Made by a program: the position numbers and the translations under genes. Below, piece after piece: positions 28,720 to 36,901 of a stretch of 64,000 nucleotides of DNA (the stretch's first letter is position 1; each line of letters opens with the position of its first letter). The notes below the pieces were generated by a model. The model saw nothing but the letters and a program-made list of their open reading frames with translations, made no database searches and was not told the DNA's origin. The DNA comes from an uncultured Paraprevotella sp. (GTDB lineage Bacteria > Bacteroidota > Bacteroidia > Bacteroidales > Bacteroidaceae). The stretch spans positions 1 to 64,000 of the forward strand of contig CAMWUI010000010.1 in the NCBI GenBank assembly GCA_947177395.1, given 5' to 3'.

Positions 28720-29041
28720 TATTGCAGTTGTCGTAAGGTCGCCATTCTAACTGCGATAATGTAGTCACTCAAACTGAAATGAGTTGTTCATCCCAACTGA
28801 AATGGCATCCTTAGGAATACTATCCTTAGGGCCTAACGAATACTATCGTAAGGTGCTAAGAAATACGTTTTTAAGGGTGTAAGGAATACTATCCTTAAGG
28901 GGCAAGGAATGCATTCGTAAGGAGACAAGAACAACACTCCACTACCTATAGTGAACAGCACTCCATTCGACAAGTGAACAGCACTCCATTCGACAAGTGG
29001 ACAGCACACGGCTCGACAAGTGAACAGCCTGCGGAAGGGAA
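28720..29041. repeat. 23-bp-period tandem array with drifting units
   Basis: Fourteen consecutive 23-bp windows start at 28720, 28743, 28766 and so on to 29019. The first four centre on AACTG(AAATG). The next five (28812-28926) carry AAGGAATACTATCCTTAAGG-like units, nearly self-complementary. The last five (28927-29041) carry AGTGAACAGCACTCC-type units, two of them (28950 and 28973) identical. The period is kept although the sequence changes completely along the array. 23 is not a multiple of three and no gene fits. Bases 28619-28719 before it show nothing recognisable. Confidence 0.85.
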
Positions 29042-29052
29042 GGCCGCCTCCC

Positions 29053-29284
29053 CTCCCTACACAAATGTTTGACGAAAAATGCTTCAATGGTTCAAACTAT
29101 TTGATTGTCAGCGATAAATGGTTCAGCTATCCTTCAGCTTTCCTTCACTCATCCTTCAGCTTCTCCCCCTCCCTACACAAATGTTTGCGAGAAAATGCTT
29201 CATTAGTTCAAACTACTTGATTGTCAGCGACAAATGATTCAGCTATCCTTCAGCTTTCCTTCATTTATCCTTCATTTTTTCCGC
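29053..29284. repeat. Two 116-bp direct repeats
   Basis: Copies at 29053-29168 and 29169-29284 both begin CTCCCTACACAAATGTTTG and run through GCTTCA..GTTCAAACTA, TTGATTGTCAGCGA and several TCCTTCAGCTT/TCCTTCA motifs. They follow directly on the 23-bp array. No reading frame is conserved between the copies. Confidence 0.85.
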
Positions 29285-29400
29285 CGTATGGTTCAGCAGC
29301 CAGCCGCAACGGCGCACCGCAACCGGTGACTCCTGAACCATTACCCGCTGATTCCCAGCAAGTCTGAATCATTGCTGAACCATTTATGAACCATTACTCA

Positions 29401-29459
29401 TTGATATTCAGCGAGTCTGAACCATTGAAGCATTTTCTCGCAAACATGTGTGTATAGGG
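29401..29459. repeat. Inverted partial copy of the 116-bp repeat
   Basis: Read on the minus strand this segment gives CCCTATACACACATGTTTG and then GCGAGAAAATGCTTCAATGG, matching the first 60 or so bases of the second 116-bp copy. With the direct copies it can form a long snap-back structure. The intervening 29285-29400 holds further TGAACCATT/GAATCATT-type fragments. Confidence 0.8.
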
Positions 29460-29574
29460 CTATCATAGTTATTGCGACGGCTGTATCATAACTGTCCCTG
29501 ACGTTTTATTATGAAAATCTGTGAAATATCCCTTTAAATAAGAAAGAGTGCGGCATTTTAATGCAGGATTTCAC

Positions 29575-29582
29575 TATCTTTG
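29575..29582 (+). promoter_or_regulatory. -7 promoter box of dsbD
   Basis: TATCTTTG is a perfect TAnnTTTG match 24 bp before the chosen ATG at 29606. It lies after the alternative upstream start (29561), which it therefore rules out. Confidence 0.7.
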
Positions 29583-29605
29583 TCACCAATTTACAAGTAA
29601 GTCCT

Positions 29606-31702
29606 ATGAAAAAAACTATTTCTATGGCAGGTTTGTTGCTATTGACAATAACCTGCTGGGCCCAGATGCACAATCCGGTGAAATTCTCCGTGACACAGAA
29701 GTCCTTGTCCGACTCCGAGTTCGAAATCATCTTTACCGGCACCATCGAGGAAGGGTGGCACGTGTATTCTACCGACATCGCCGAAGGCGGACCGACGGTA
29801 GCGGAGATCACCTTTGAGGAGAACCGCGGCGCGAAACCTGTAGGAAAACTGACGGCACGCGGCAAGGTGGAAAGCAAGTTCGACGAGATGTTCGACATGC
29901 AAGTCACTTTCATGGAGGGTACGGCTGTCTTTGTTCAGAAAATGGCCGTCACGGAACCTTCCTACGAGGTGAAAGGCTACCTCACATACGGCGCCTGCAA
30001 CGACGCCAACTGCATCCCCCCTTCCACGGCGGACTTCTCGTTTACCGGAACGGGTAAACCGGCCGCTGCCCCCAAGGCCGCAGACAAGGTGGAAGAGAAA
30101 AAAGACGATGCCGGAAAAGAGGATGCCACGGTGACTCCCGAAACCACGGAAGCCGAGGTGGAAGACATCGCAGCCATGGAAGCCGGCACCGACACCATCG
30201 CAGCCCCGGCAAAACCGGAGGCTTCTTCCTTCGGCGACTTCTGGGCACCGGTAATCGACGAACTGACGATGTTCGGCGAAAACGCTTCCGGAGCCGCCGG
30301 ACAAGCCTGGTGGTCCATCTTCCTGATGGGTTTCGCAGGCGGCCTGCTGGCCCTGCTCACGCCTTGTGTCTGGCCCATCATCCCCATGACGGTCAGCTTC
30401 TTCCTGAAACGCTCGAGCGACAAGAAGAAAGGCATCCGGGATGCCTTCACGTATGGCATAAGTATTGTCGTGATCTACGTGGTGCTGGGCCTGGTCATCA
30501 CAGGATTGTTCGGTGCCAGTGCCCTGAACGCCCTGTCTACGAATGCCATATTCAACATCTTCTTCTGTCTGATGCTGTTGGTCTTCGCCGCCAGTTTCTT
30601 CGGCGGTTTTGAAATCACCCTGCCTGCCTCGTGGAGCAACGCCGTGGACAGCAAGGCCGAATCCACGACCGGCCTGCTGAGCATTTTCCTGATGGCCTTC
30701 ACGCTGGCTCTGGTATCTTTCTCCTGTACCGGCCCCATCATCGGCTTCCTGCTGGTGGAAGTATCCACCTCCGGCAGCATCCTCGCACCCACGGTCGGCA
30801 TGCTGGGCTTTGCCATTGCACTGGCACTGCCTTTCACGCTGTTTGCCATGTTCCCCGCCTGGCTGAAGACCATGCCCAAATCCGGCAACTGGATGAACTG
30901 CGTGAAAGTATGTCTGGGCTTCCTGGAACTGGCTTTCGCACTGAAATTCCTTTCCGTGGCCGACCTGGCCTACGGATGGCATATTCTGGATCGGGAAGTA
31001 TTCATCAGCCTGTGGATTATCATCTTCGCTCTGCTGGGTGCTTACCTCATCGGCTGGCTTCGCTTCCCACACGACGAGGATGAATATGACGACGAGGGCA
31101 ACGTGATTGCCCATCCCCGCACGTCGGTGCCCCGTTTCTTCATGGCCTTGCTGGCGTTCGCCTTTGCCGTCTACATGGTGCCCGGACTGTGGGGAGCGCC
31201 GCTGAAAGCCGTAAGCGCCTTTGCGCCGCCCATGAACACACAGGACTTCAACCTGTATGGCAACGAAGTGCATGCCCGGTTCACCGATTATGAAGAGGGT
31301 ATGGAATACGCACGCAAGCACGGGAAGCCCGTCATGCTGGACTTCACGGGCTACGGCTGTGTCAACTGCCGCAAGATGGAAGCGGCCGTATGGACAGACC
31401 AGAAAGTGGCCGACCTCATAAATAAAGACTATGTACTTATCACTCTGTACGTAGACGAGAAGACCCCGCTGACCGAACCGATGAAGGTGACGGAAAACGG
31501 CGACGAGCGCACCCTGCGCACGGTGGGAGACAAATGGAGTTATCTGCAACGCTGTAAGTTCGGGGCCAACGCCCAGCCGTTCTACGTGTTGCTGGACAAC
31601 GGCGGCCACCCGCTGAACAAGTCTTACTCGTATGACGAGGACATCGACCGGTATGTCGAGTTCCTCTCCACCGGATTGAAAAACTATAAAGAGAACAAAT
31701 AA
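29606..31702 (+). CDS. dsbD: Thiol:disulfide interchange protein DsbD
   Basis: This 698-residue protein carries electrons from cytoplasmic thioredoxin to periplasmic thiols. After a signal peptide ending near CWAQ comes the periplasmic alpha domain with its cysteine pair in TYGACNDANCIPP. Next are an acidic/Pro-rich linker, eight or so CcdA-type membrane helices with TPCVWPIIP and SFSCTGPIIG carrying the two membrane cysteines, and a C-terminal thioredoxin-like domain with CVNC in GYGCVNCRKME. All six redox cysteines are present. It is 6 bp upstream of the M16 peptidase gene. Confidence 0.93.
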   Translation: MKKTISMAGLLLLTITCWAQMHNPVKFSVTQKSLSDSEFEIIFTGTIEEGWHVYSTDIAEGGPTVAEITFEENRGAKPVGKLTARGKVESKFDEMFDMQVTFMEGTAVFVQKMAVTEPSYEVKGYLTYGACNDANCIPPSTADFSFTGTGKPAAAPKAADKVEEKKDDAGKEDATVTPETTEAEVEDIAAMEAGTDTIAAPAKPEASSFGDFWAPVIDELTMFGENASGAAGQAWWSIFLMGFAGGLLALLTPCVWPIIPMTVSFFLKRSSDKKKGIRDAFTYGISIVVIYVVLGLVITGLFGASALNALSTNAIFNIFFCLMLLVFAASFFGGFEITLPASWSNAVDSKAESTTGLLSIFLMAFTLALVSFSCTGPIIGFLLVEVSTSGSILAPTVGMLGFAIALALPFTLFAMFPAWLKTMPKSGNWMNCVKVCLGFLELAFALKFLSVADLAYGWHILDREVFISLWIIIFALLGAYLIGWLRFPHDEDEYDDEGNVIAHPRTSVPRFFMALLAFAFAVYMVPGLWGAPLKAVSAFAPPMNTQDFNLYGNEVHARFTDYEEGMEYARKHGKPVMLDFTGYGCVNCRKMEAAVWTDQKVADLINKDYVLITLYVDEKTPLTEPMKVTENGDERTLRTVGDKWSYLQRCKFGANAQPFYVLLDNGGHPLNKSYSYDEDIDRYVEFLSTGLKNYKENK

Positions 31703-31708
31703 AACGCA

Positions 31709-34540
31709 ATGAAATTGAGAAAATTATTTATGTTGTGCCTGTTATGCTGTGCCGCCTCCGCCATGGCACAGCCCGGCATACCGACATTGCCCCTCGACGA
31801 GAATGTACGAGTGGGCCGACTGGACAACGGACTGACTTATTATCTCCGCTACAACAAATATCCCGAAAAACAGGCGGAATTTTATATAGCCCAGAAAGTG
31901 GGCTCTATCCAGGAAGAAGAAGACCAGCGCGGACTGGCACATTTCCTGGAGCACATGTGTTTCAACGGAACGGAGCATTTCCCCGGCAACGAACTGATAC
32001 GCTATTTGGAAAGTGTCGGCGTGAAATTCGGCGAAAACCTGAACGCCTATACATCTATCGAACAGACGGTGTATAACATAAGCAACGTGCCTGCCACAAG
32101 GGAAAGCGTGCTCGATTCCTGCCTGCTCATCCTGTACGACTGGAGCAACGCCCTGACGCTGGACAGCAAGGAGATAGACAAGGAACGCAGCGTGATACAC
32201 GAGGAGTGGCGCAGCCGGTCCAACCCGACGCTCCGCATGTACGAACGGGCTTTGCCGCGGCTCTATCCCGACAACCGCTACGGACACCGCCTGCCCATCG
32301 GCCTGATGAGCGTGGTGGATAACTTCAAATATGAAGCCTTGCGGGCTTACTACGAGAAGTGGTACCGCCCCGACCTGCAGGCTGTCATCGTGGTAGGCGA
32401 CATCGACGTAGACCGGATGGAAGAAAAGATCAAGAAACTGTTCTCTCCCATCCCGATGCCGGAGAACGCCGCCGTACGCGAATACCTGCCGGTGGCAGAC
32501 AATCCGGAACCCATCGTCATCAGCGAGAAGGACAAGGAACAGACGTCCAGTTCCGTGGTCATCATGCAGAAGCAGGAAGTCTTCCCCGATTCGCTGAAGA
32601 ACACTCCTCTCTACTATTACAACCAGTTCCTTTCGTCCATGGCCCTGGGCATTGTCAACATGCGCATCCACGAGAAAGGGCTGAACCCGTCTGCCCCCTT
32701 CGTAAACGCAGGAGTGGACGAAGGCACATACGAAGTGTCCAGAACCAAGGACGCTTTCTCCATCAGCATCGTGCCGAGGGAGGGAGAATGGAAGGCAGCC
32801 ATCGACACGGTAGTGGCAGAGGTGATGCGCGCCTACAAATACGGATTCACCCAAACGGAGTTCGACCGCACGCGTTCCGAAATGATAAGCCAGATGGAAA
32901 GCGTATACCAGAACCGGGACAAACGCCAGAACAGTTCATACGTCAGCGAATGCGTAGGGAACTTCCTCGACAATGAGCCGCTGGTATCCCTCGACACGAA
33001 ATATGCTTTCTACACACAGATGGTTCCAAACATTCCGCTGGAGGAAGTAAACCGCTACTTCCGCGAGCTGGCCGCACCGCGAGACACGAACCTGGTCATC
33101 ATGTCCATGTCGCCCGACAAGAAGGGACTGGCCGTACCGACGGAGGAACAGCTCTTGCAATGGGTGCACGAGGCACGGAAAATCGACCTCGGAGCGTACG
33201 TGGACAACGTGAAGAATGAACCGCTCATCCCGCATCTGCCGACTCCGGGAAGCATCGTAAAAGAAGCGGCCGGTCCTTTCGGCTCACACTTCCTCGTCTT
33301 GTCCAACGGCGTACGGATTTACTTGAAGAAAACGGATTACAAGGACAACGAGGTGCGCATGCAGGCCTACAGTCCCGGCGGCGCCAGCCGGTACGGCAAA
33401 GAAGACAACATCAATCTGAAAGTGTTCGACGAACTGATCGGCGCCTCCGGTCTGGGCGAGTTCACACGCCTGGAACTCCAGAAAGCGCTGGCCGGTAAAC
33501 AGGCATCCGTCAAGTCCAGCCTGCTGGGACGCTCCGAACGTCTGAGAGGCTCTTCCACTCCGAAAGACATGAGGACCATGTTCGAACTGACATACCTCAA
33601 TTTCCAGAAACCCAAGCGCGACGACCAGACTGTAGAGTCCACGCTCACCGCCATGCGCGAAAGCATGATCAACCAGGAGGCAAAGCCCATGGCTGCGTTC
33701 GGCGACTCCCTGTCGGCTACCGTCTATGACCATCATCCGCTTGCAGCCCGTCTGAAACACGACATGCTGGACAAGGTGTCTTATGACCGTATACTGGAAA
33801 TTTATGCAGACCGCTTTGCCGACGCCTCCGATTTCACGTTCATCTTCTGCGGTAACTTCGAGACGGACAGCATCCGTCCGCTGATAGAGCAGTATATCGC
33901 CACCCTGCCGGTAGTAAAACGCAAGGACAAACCTGCCGACACGAAGCAATACATGCACAAGGGTACGCTGACCAACCGATTTGAGCGCAAGATGGAAACC
34001 CCGCAGGCAATGGCCCTGCAGATGTGGCACGGTCCCTCGTCCCCCAAACTCCGCGACCAGGTCGTGACAGACATGCTGGGCCAGGTACTCGACATGCGTT
34101 ACACGGAGACCATTCGCGAAAGCATCGGGGCCGCCTATTCCGTAGGGGTGAACAGTGGCATCAGCTACAACAGTGCGGACAAACCGCGCTACACGATCCA
34201 GATATTCGCCCCCGTGAAACCGGAACTGTGCGATACGGCCATGGCCGTGATGGACGAAGAGTTGGAAGCCATCGCGTCCCGCGGCGTAGACACCAAATAT
34301 CTCGACAAGGTGAAGGAATACCTGTTGAAGACGGCCGACGAGAACCAGCGAAGTAATACTTATTGGATGGGCTGTATCGAATCGATGGACCGCCGGAAGA
34401 TCGACTTCGACACGGACTACAAGGCTACCGTATCGTCCATCACTTCGGCCGACCTGCAGAAACTGGCCAAGAAGGTTCTGAAAGACCGCAACCGCCTGCG
34501 GGTAATCATGCTGCCCGACATGACGGAAGCAGCCGAGTAA
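31709..34540 (+). CDS. Secreted M16-family zinc metallopeptidase (PqqL-like)
   Basis: This 943-residue protein has a signal peptide ending near ASAMAQ, then an active M16 domain with the inverted zinc motif HFLEH at 78-82 and the downstream Glu in ERSVIHEEW. Three further domains follow, the usual two-half layout of pitrilysin-like enzymes. The second half lacks a zinc motif, as expected. It is probably periplasmic or outer-membrane-associated and degrades peptides. It shares an operon with dsbD. Confidence 0.92.
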   Translation: MKLRKLFMLCLLCCAASAMAQPGIPTLPLDENVRVGRLDNGLTYYLRYNKYPEKQAEFYIAQKVGSIQEEEDQRGLAHFLEHMCFNGTEHFPGNELIRYLESVGVKFGENLNAYTSIEQTVYNISNVPATRESVLDSCLLILYDWSNALTLDSKEIDKERSVIHEEWRSRSNPTLRMYERALPRLYPDNRYGHRLPIGLMSVVDNFKYEALRAYYEKWYRPDLQAVIVVGDIDVDRMEEKIKKLFSPIPMPENAAVREYLPVADNPEPIVISEKDKEQTSSSVVIMQKQEVFPDSLKNTPLYYYNQFLSSMALGIVNMRIHEKGLNPSAPFVNAGVDEGTYEVSRTKDAFSISIVPREGEWKAAIDTVVAEVMRAYKYGFTQTEFDRTRSEMISQMESVYQNRDKRQNSSYVSECVGNFLDNEPLVSLDTKYAFYTQMVPNIPLEEVNRYFRELAAPRDTNLVIMSMSPDKKGLAVPTEEQLLQWVHEARKIDLGAYVDNVKNEPLIPHLPTPGSIVKEAAGPFGSHFLVLSNGVRIYLKKTDYKDNEVRMQAYSPGGASRYGKEDNINLKVFDELIGASGLGEFTRLELQKALAGKQASVKSSLLGRSERLRGSSTPKDMRTMFELTYLNFQKPKRDDQTVESTLTAMRESMINQEAKPMAAFGDSLSATVYDHHPLAARLKHDMLDKVSYDRILEIYADRFADASDFTFIFCGNFETDSIRPLIEQYIATLPVVKRKDKPADTKQYMHKGTLTNRFERKMETPQAMALQMWHGPSSPKLRDQVVTDMLGQVLDMRYTETIRESIGAAYSVGVNSGISYNSADKPRYTIQIFAPVKPELCDTAMAVMDEELEAIASRGVDTKYLDKVKEYLLKTADENQRSNTYWMGCIESMDRRKIDFDTDYKATVSSITSADLQKLAKKVLKDRNRLRVIMLPDMTEAAE

Positions 34541-34563
34541 GGCCCGCTCTGTAACAAATCAGC

Positions 34564-34600
34564 GCGCCGCGCCTGACCATTGACGGTTCAGGCGCGGCGC
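34564..34600 (+). terminator. GC-rich hairpin after the M16 peptidase gene
   Basis: A perfect 13-bp inverted repeat, GCGCCGCGCCTGA (34564-34576) with TCAGGCGCGGCGC (34588-34600), lies 23 bp after the stop. There is no good T tract, so it may be a terminator of intermediate strength. Confidence 0.7.
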
Positions 34601-34621
34601 AACGGTTTATAAGCCCTCTAA

Positions 34622-34686
34622 CTATTCCTCCACAACCCAACGCTCGACGTTTCGCATCTCAGAGGAGAAATTCACACCTATTTTAT
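34622..34686 (-). pseudogene. 3' relic of an AAA-ATPase/PD-(D/E)XK gene
   Basis: These 65 bases match 62 of 65 positions at the 3' end of the intact gene at 40518-42074, beginning with the same stop codon on the minus strand. Only the last 20 or so codons remain. The same sequence in the same orientation therefore flanks the accessory region 34.7-40.5 kb. Confidence 0.8.
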
Positions 34687-34790
34687 TATAAGGAATCCCA
34701 TAACTTCCATTCATTCTGACACGACAGATACATCTGGACGGATTTCATGTTTCAGACAACAATAAATTAGGCTGTACAGAATTTAGTTTG

Positions 34791-34798
34791 TATATTTG
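34791..34798 (+). promoter_or_regulatory. -7 promoter box of the structured leader RNA
   Basis: TATATTTG matches TAnnTTTG and is followed by GCAGCAC, a common Bacteroides start context. Transcription from here would give a leader of about 370 nt to the XRE gene. Confidence 0.55.
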
Positions 34799-34804
34799 CA
34801 GCAC

Positions 34805-35110
34805 TAAATGTTGTCTGCCCGAAGGGGCCGGCAAGAGAGACATAATGCGGCATTAGCTTTCGCTTTTGGTTCTTGAAAATCGCCATTAAAAGACCACCAA
34901 AGAAGTAAAGTCTATTGCTCACGCTAAATGCGTGGGCTTTACTTTATGTATAATGGTGGTCAGGTGTTTGGCGATACCTCAAGGACTTATGTATAAAGGT
35001 GGCTCACGCTCTTTTTATGTCTCGAAGGTAAGAACAAGATGATGCCGCTTCCAGCTCCGCTCAGTCCTTGAAAATCGCCAATTTCTGTGAATGACCGGTT
35101 CGGGTGAGTG
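34805..35110 (+). ncRNA. Candidate structured leader RNA with two competing helices
   Basis: Segment M (34969-34987, TGGCGATACCTCAAGGACT) is complementary to both copy A (34868-34885, GGTTCTTGAAAATCGCCA) and copy B (35063-35080, AGTCCTTGAAAATCGCCA). The two differences between A and B both keep pairing as G-U wobbles. The A:M form encloses GACCACCA/TGGTGGTC, then AGTAAAG/CTTTACT, then CTCACGC/GCGTGGG with a TAAAT loop. GCTCACGC and TTATGTATAAnGGTGG also occur twice. I do not recognise the family. It precedes a small XRE gene. Confidence 0.6.
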
Positions 35111-35174
35111 ATAGTCCTGCTTCATCTATGTATACGTTATGCTGCAACCGGGACGTTGCGGCAGGAGGATGTGT

Positions 35175-35405
35175 ATGAAAACCATCGGAGAATTGATTCA
35201 CCATCGGCTCAAGGAGCGGAAACAGACCGTGAAAGAGTTTGCCGAAGCCATTGGCTACCAGCGCAGCAATGCCTATCGTATCTTCAATCAGACAACTATC
35301 GATACGGGATTGTTGATGCGTATTTCCCTGTTCTTGGAATATGATTTCTTTGCCGACTATTCGGCCGAATATCAACATACGGCCGCCGGCGCGTATCTTT
35401 CCTGA
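35175..35405 (+). CDS. Small XRE-type helix-turn-helix regulator
   Basis: This 76-residue protein (KTIGELIHHRLKERKQTVKEF...) has a single HTH: KEFAEAIGYQRSNAYRIFNQ fits helices 2-3. The start is the ATG at 35175 with a clear AGGAGG at 35163-35168, unusual in this window; an ATG six bases earlier is also possible. The open frame extends upstream to 35139. It sits between the structured RNA leader and the half-site array at 35391-35428, and could bind that array and control the operon downstream (inference). Confidence 0.8.
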   Translation: MKTIGELIHHRLKERKQTVKEFAEAIGYQRSNAYRIFNQTTIDTGLLMRISLFLEYDFFADYSAEYQHTAAGAYLS

Positions 35406-35428
35406 TACGCGTATCCAAACCGATACGC
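35391..35428. promoter_or_regulatory. Symmetric four-half-site operator-like array
   Basis: Half-sites GCGTATC (35391-35397), GATACGC (35404-35410), GCGTATC (35409-35415) and GATACGC (35422-35428) make two GCGTATC-N6-GATACGC inverted repeats with equal spacing, joined through the palindrome GATACGCGTATC. It overlaps the end of the XRE gene and lies 31 bp upstream of the next promoter. As RNA the two repeats would form mutually exclusive hairpins. Confidence 0.65.
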
Positions 35429-35458
35429 AACGCTAAGGAAAGTTTATGTCATGTGATA

Positions 35459-35466
35459 TACCTTTG
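35459..35466 (+). promoter_or_regulatory. -7 promoter box of the LPP20-like operon
   Basis: TACCTTTG matches TAnnTTTG, 45 bp before the ATG at 35511 and just downstream of the half-site array. Confidence 0.65.
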
Positions 35467-35510
35467 TCTATTCATTTAGACTAAATATTATTATTCAAAA
35501 AAAGTAATCT

Positions 35511-36107
35511 ATGAAAAGAATGTTTATTATGGTGGTTATTACCGTCCCAATGTTAATGATGACTTCTTGCAAAACAACTAAAAGTGTAGTAAATGTACCC
35601 GGAGATCAACGCTCCAGAAGTCCGTTTGGCGATGTTTATGAAGTACCTGCAGCCGAAAATGATACCGAAGAATATTTTGGTGCCACAGGTATCGCTTCCG
35701 GCCCCAAAACACAAATGGGAAGTTTACAATTGATAGCCTTAACCAATGCACAAAATATGATTCGCCAAAAGATGCAGCATGCATATAAAGGGATGGTAGA
35801 TGATTATATGAATGCTATAGGCAATAATGCCGGAACTGATATTCAAAATGAAGTAGAACGCGGGGGACGCCAAATTATAGACGCCATAGTCAAAGAGACA
35901 CAAGCATCAAAAGGGCCTGTTTTTTCTGCCGTTGACGAAAAAGGTAATGTTACCTGCTTTTTAGGTATCCGAATTTCAAAGAAAGCAACAGCAGACAAGA
36001 TTGCCGATAACGTTTCCGAAGATGAAGAATTAAAGATAAAATTTAAAGCAGAACTATTCCGTCAAAAAATGAAAGATGCTTTTAAAGAATACAAAGAAAA
36101 TAAGTAA
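35511..36107 (+). CDS. LPP20-like lipoprotein
   Basis: This 198-residue protein has a lipoprotein signal with the lipobox ending at Cys20 (MLMMTSC). The body has TGIASGPKTQMGSLQLIALTNAQNMIRQKM, the helix-rich pattern of LPP20/LpoB-adjacent outer-membrane lipoproteins, and a Lys/Glu-rich C-terminus. The function is unknown. It is the first gene of an AT-rich operon, followed after 2 bp by a second protein with an LPP20-type domain, so the two may work together at the outer membrane. Confidence 0.7.
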   Translation: MKRMFIMVVITVPMLMMTSCKTTKSVVNVPGDQRSRSPFGDVYEVPAAENDTEEYFGATGIASGPKTQMGSLQLIALTNAQNMIRQKMQHAYKGMVDDYMNAIGNNAGTDIQNEVERGGRQIIDAIVKETQASKGPVFSAVDEKGNVTCFLGIRISKKATADKIADNVSEDEELKIKFKAELFRQKMKDAFKEYKENK

Positions 36108-36109
36108 AT

Positions 36110-36892
36110 ATGAAAAATATTGTATTAACACTATTTTGTATATTGCTCCCAACTTACATGATGGGGCAATACACAAAACGCCCAGATTGGGTAAACGGTT
36201 TTTTTGCTGAAAAGATGAATTCCTATGTAGAGGTTGTCTCTGCTATTGGATATTCCGAAGATGATGCACGCAACAAAGCCATTCAAAATATTACTAAACG
36301 ACGCAGTTTAGCCACAGGACAGAGAAATGAAATCCATATAAACAATACTAACATCTTGATAAAAGGAGACGATAACCTAACAGTCAAAGCCCGTATCATA
36401 GATGAATACAAAGAAAGATTAGACGCAGGTATTTACCGAGTCTTCTTATTAGTACAAACAGCCAAGAATCCGGACTACACTTTAGAATCCGTAACAGTAA
36501 GCGAACAATACAAATTTTCACCACTGGTATTTGTTCCCGGCATGGCACAAATTCACAAAGGCCAGAACACAAAAGGTATATTATTCATAGCTGGAGAAGT
36601 TGCAACCATAAGCGGTATTATAACATCCAGTGGAATACGTTCTTCACATGAATCAAAAATCAAACGCACCCACGATGCAAAATCCATTCAGAGCTATATC
36701 AACAGATCTGACAGATGCACTAATATACGCAATGGCTTTATTGCTGGTGCTGTGGCTCTTTATGCATGGAACATCATAGACGGCATTGTGTCAAAAGGCA
36801 AAAAGCATGTTGTAATTGGAGATACACAGGCTATTTTCATACCCTACATAGACAGCCATTCATCAGGATTAGCCTTGAGCTTTAACTATTAA
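36110..36892 (+). CDS. Secreted LPP20-like protein with a C-terminal hydrophobic segment
   Basis: This 260-residue protein has a signal peptide ending near MMGQ, then RPDWVNGFFAEKMNSYVEVVSAIGYSEDDARNKAIQNI, the WV...G.S...A pattern of LPP20-type domains. The second half has two hydrophobic stretches (KGILFIAGEVATISGII and RNGFIAGAVALYAWNII) that resemble the membrane part of DUF5683-like proteins. The function is unknown. Low GC and operon position match its neighbours. Confidence 0.7.
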   Translation: MKNIVLTLFCILLPTYMMGQYTKRPDWVNGFFAEKMNSYVEVVSAIGYSEDDARNKAIQNITKRRSLATGQRNEIHINNTNILIKGDDNLTVKARIIDEYKERLDAGIYRVFLLVQTAKNPDYTLESVTVSEQYKFSPLVFVPGMAQIHKGQNTKGILFIAGEVATISGIITSSGIRSSHESKIKRTHDAKSIQSYINRSDRCTNIRNGFIAGAVALYAWNIIDGIVSKGKKHVVIGDTQAIFIPYIDSHSSGLALSFNY

Positions 36893-36901
36893 TACAAGAC
36901 T

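Noticed and set aside
26963-28768. Minus-strand open frame of about 600 codons opposite pckA
   Set aside because: It is the antisense shadow of a highly biased gene (few codons produce antisense stops). No promoter box or family motif was seen.
28720-29041. CRISPR array
   Set aside because: The units are directly adjacent with no unique spacers, and no cas genes are present.
28833-29087. Minus-strand 84-codon frame across the tandem repeats
   Set aside because: It crosses three repeat families with a 23-bp period that is not a multiple of three, so the frame cannot be conserved from unit to unit.
29639-31609. Minus-strand open frame of about 650 codons opposite dsbD
   Set aside because: Shadow of dsbD; the encoded His/Gln/Glu-rich sequence has no domain pattern.
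34805-35110. Retron, tmRNA or group II intron explanation for the structured RNA
   Set aside because: No reverse transcriptase is nearby, there is no tRNA-like end or tag frame, and no intron domain V motif was found.
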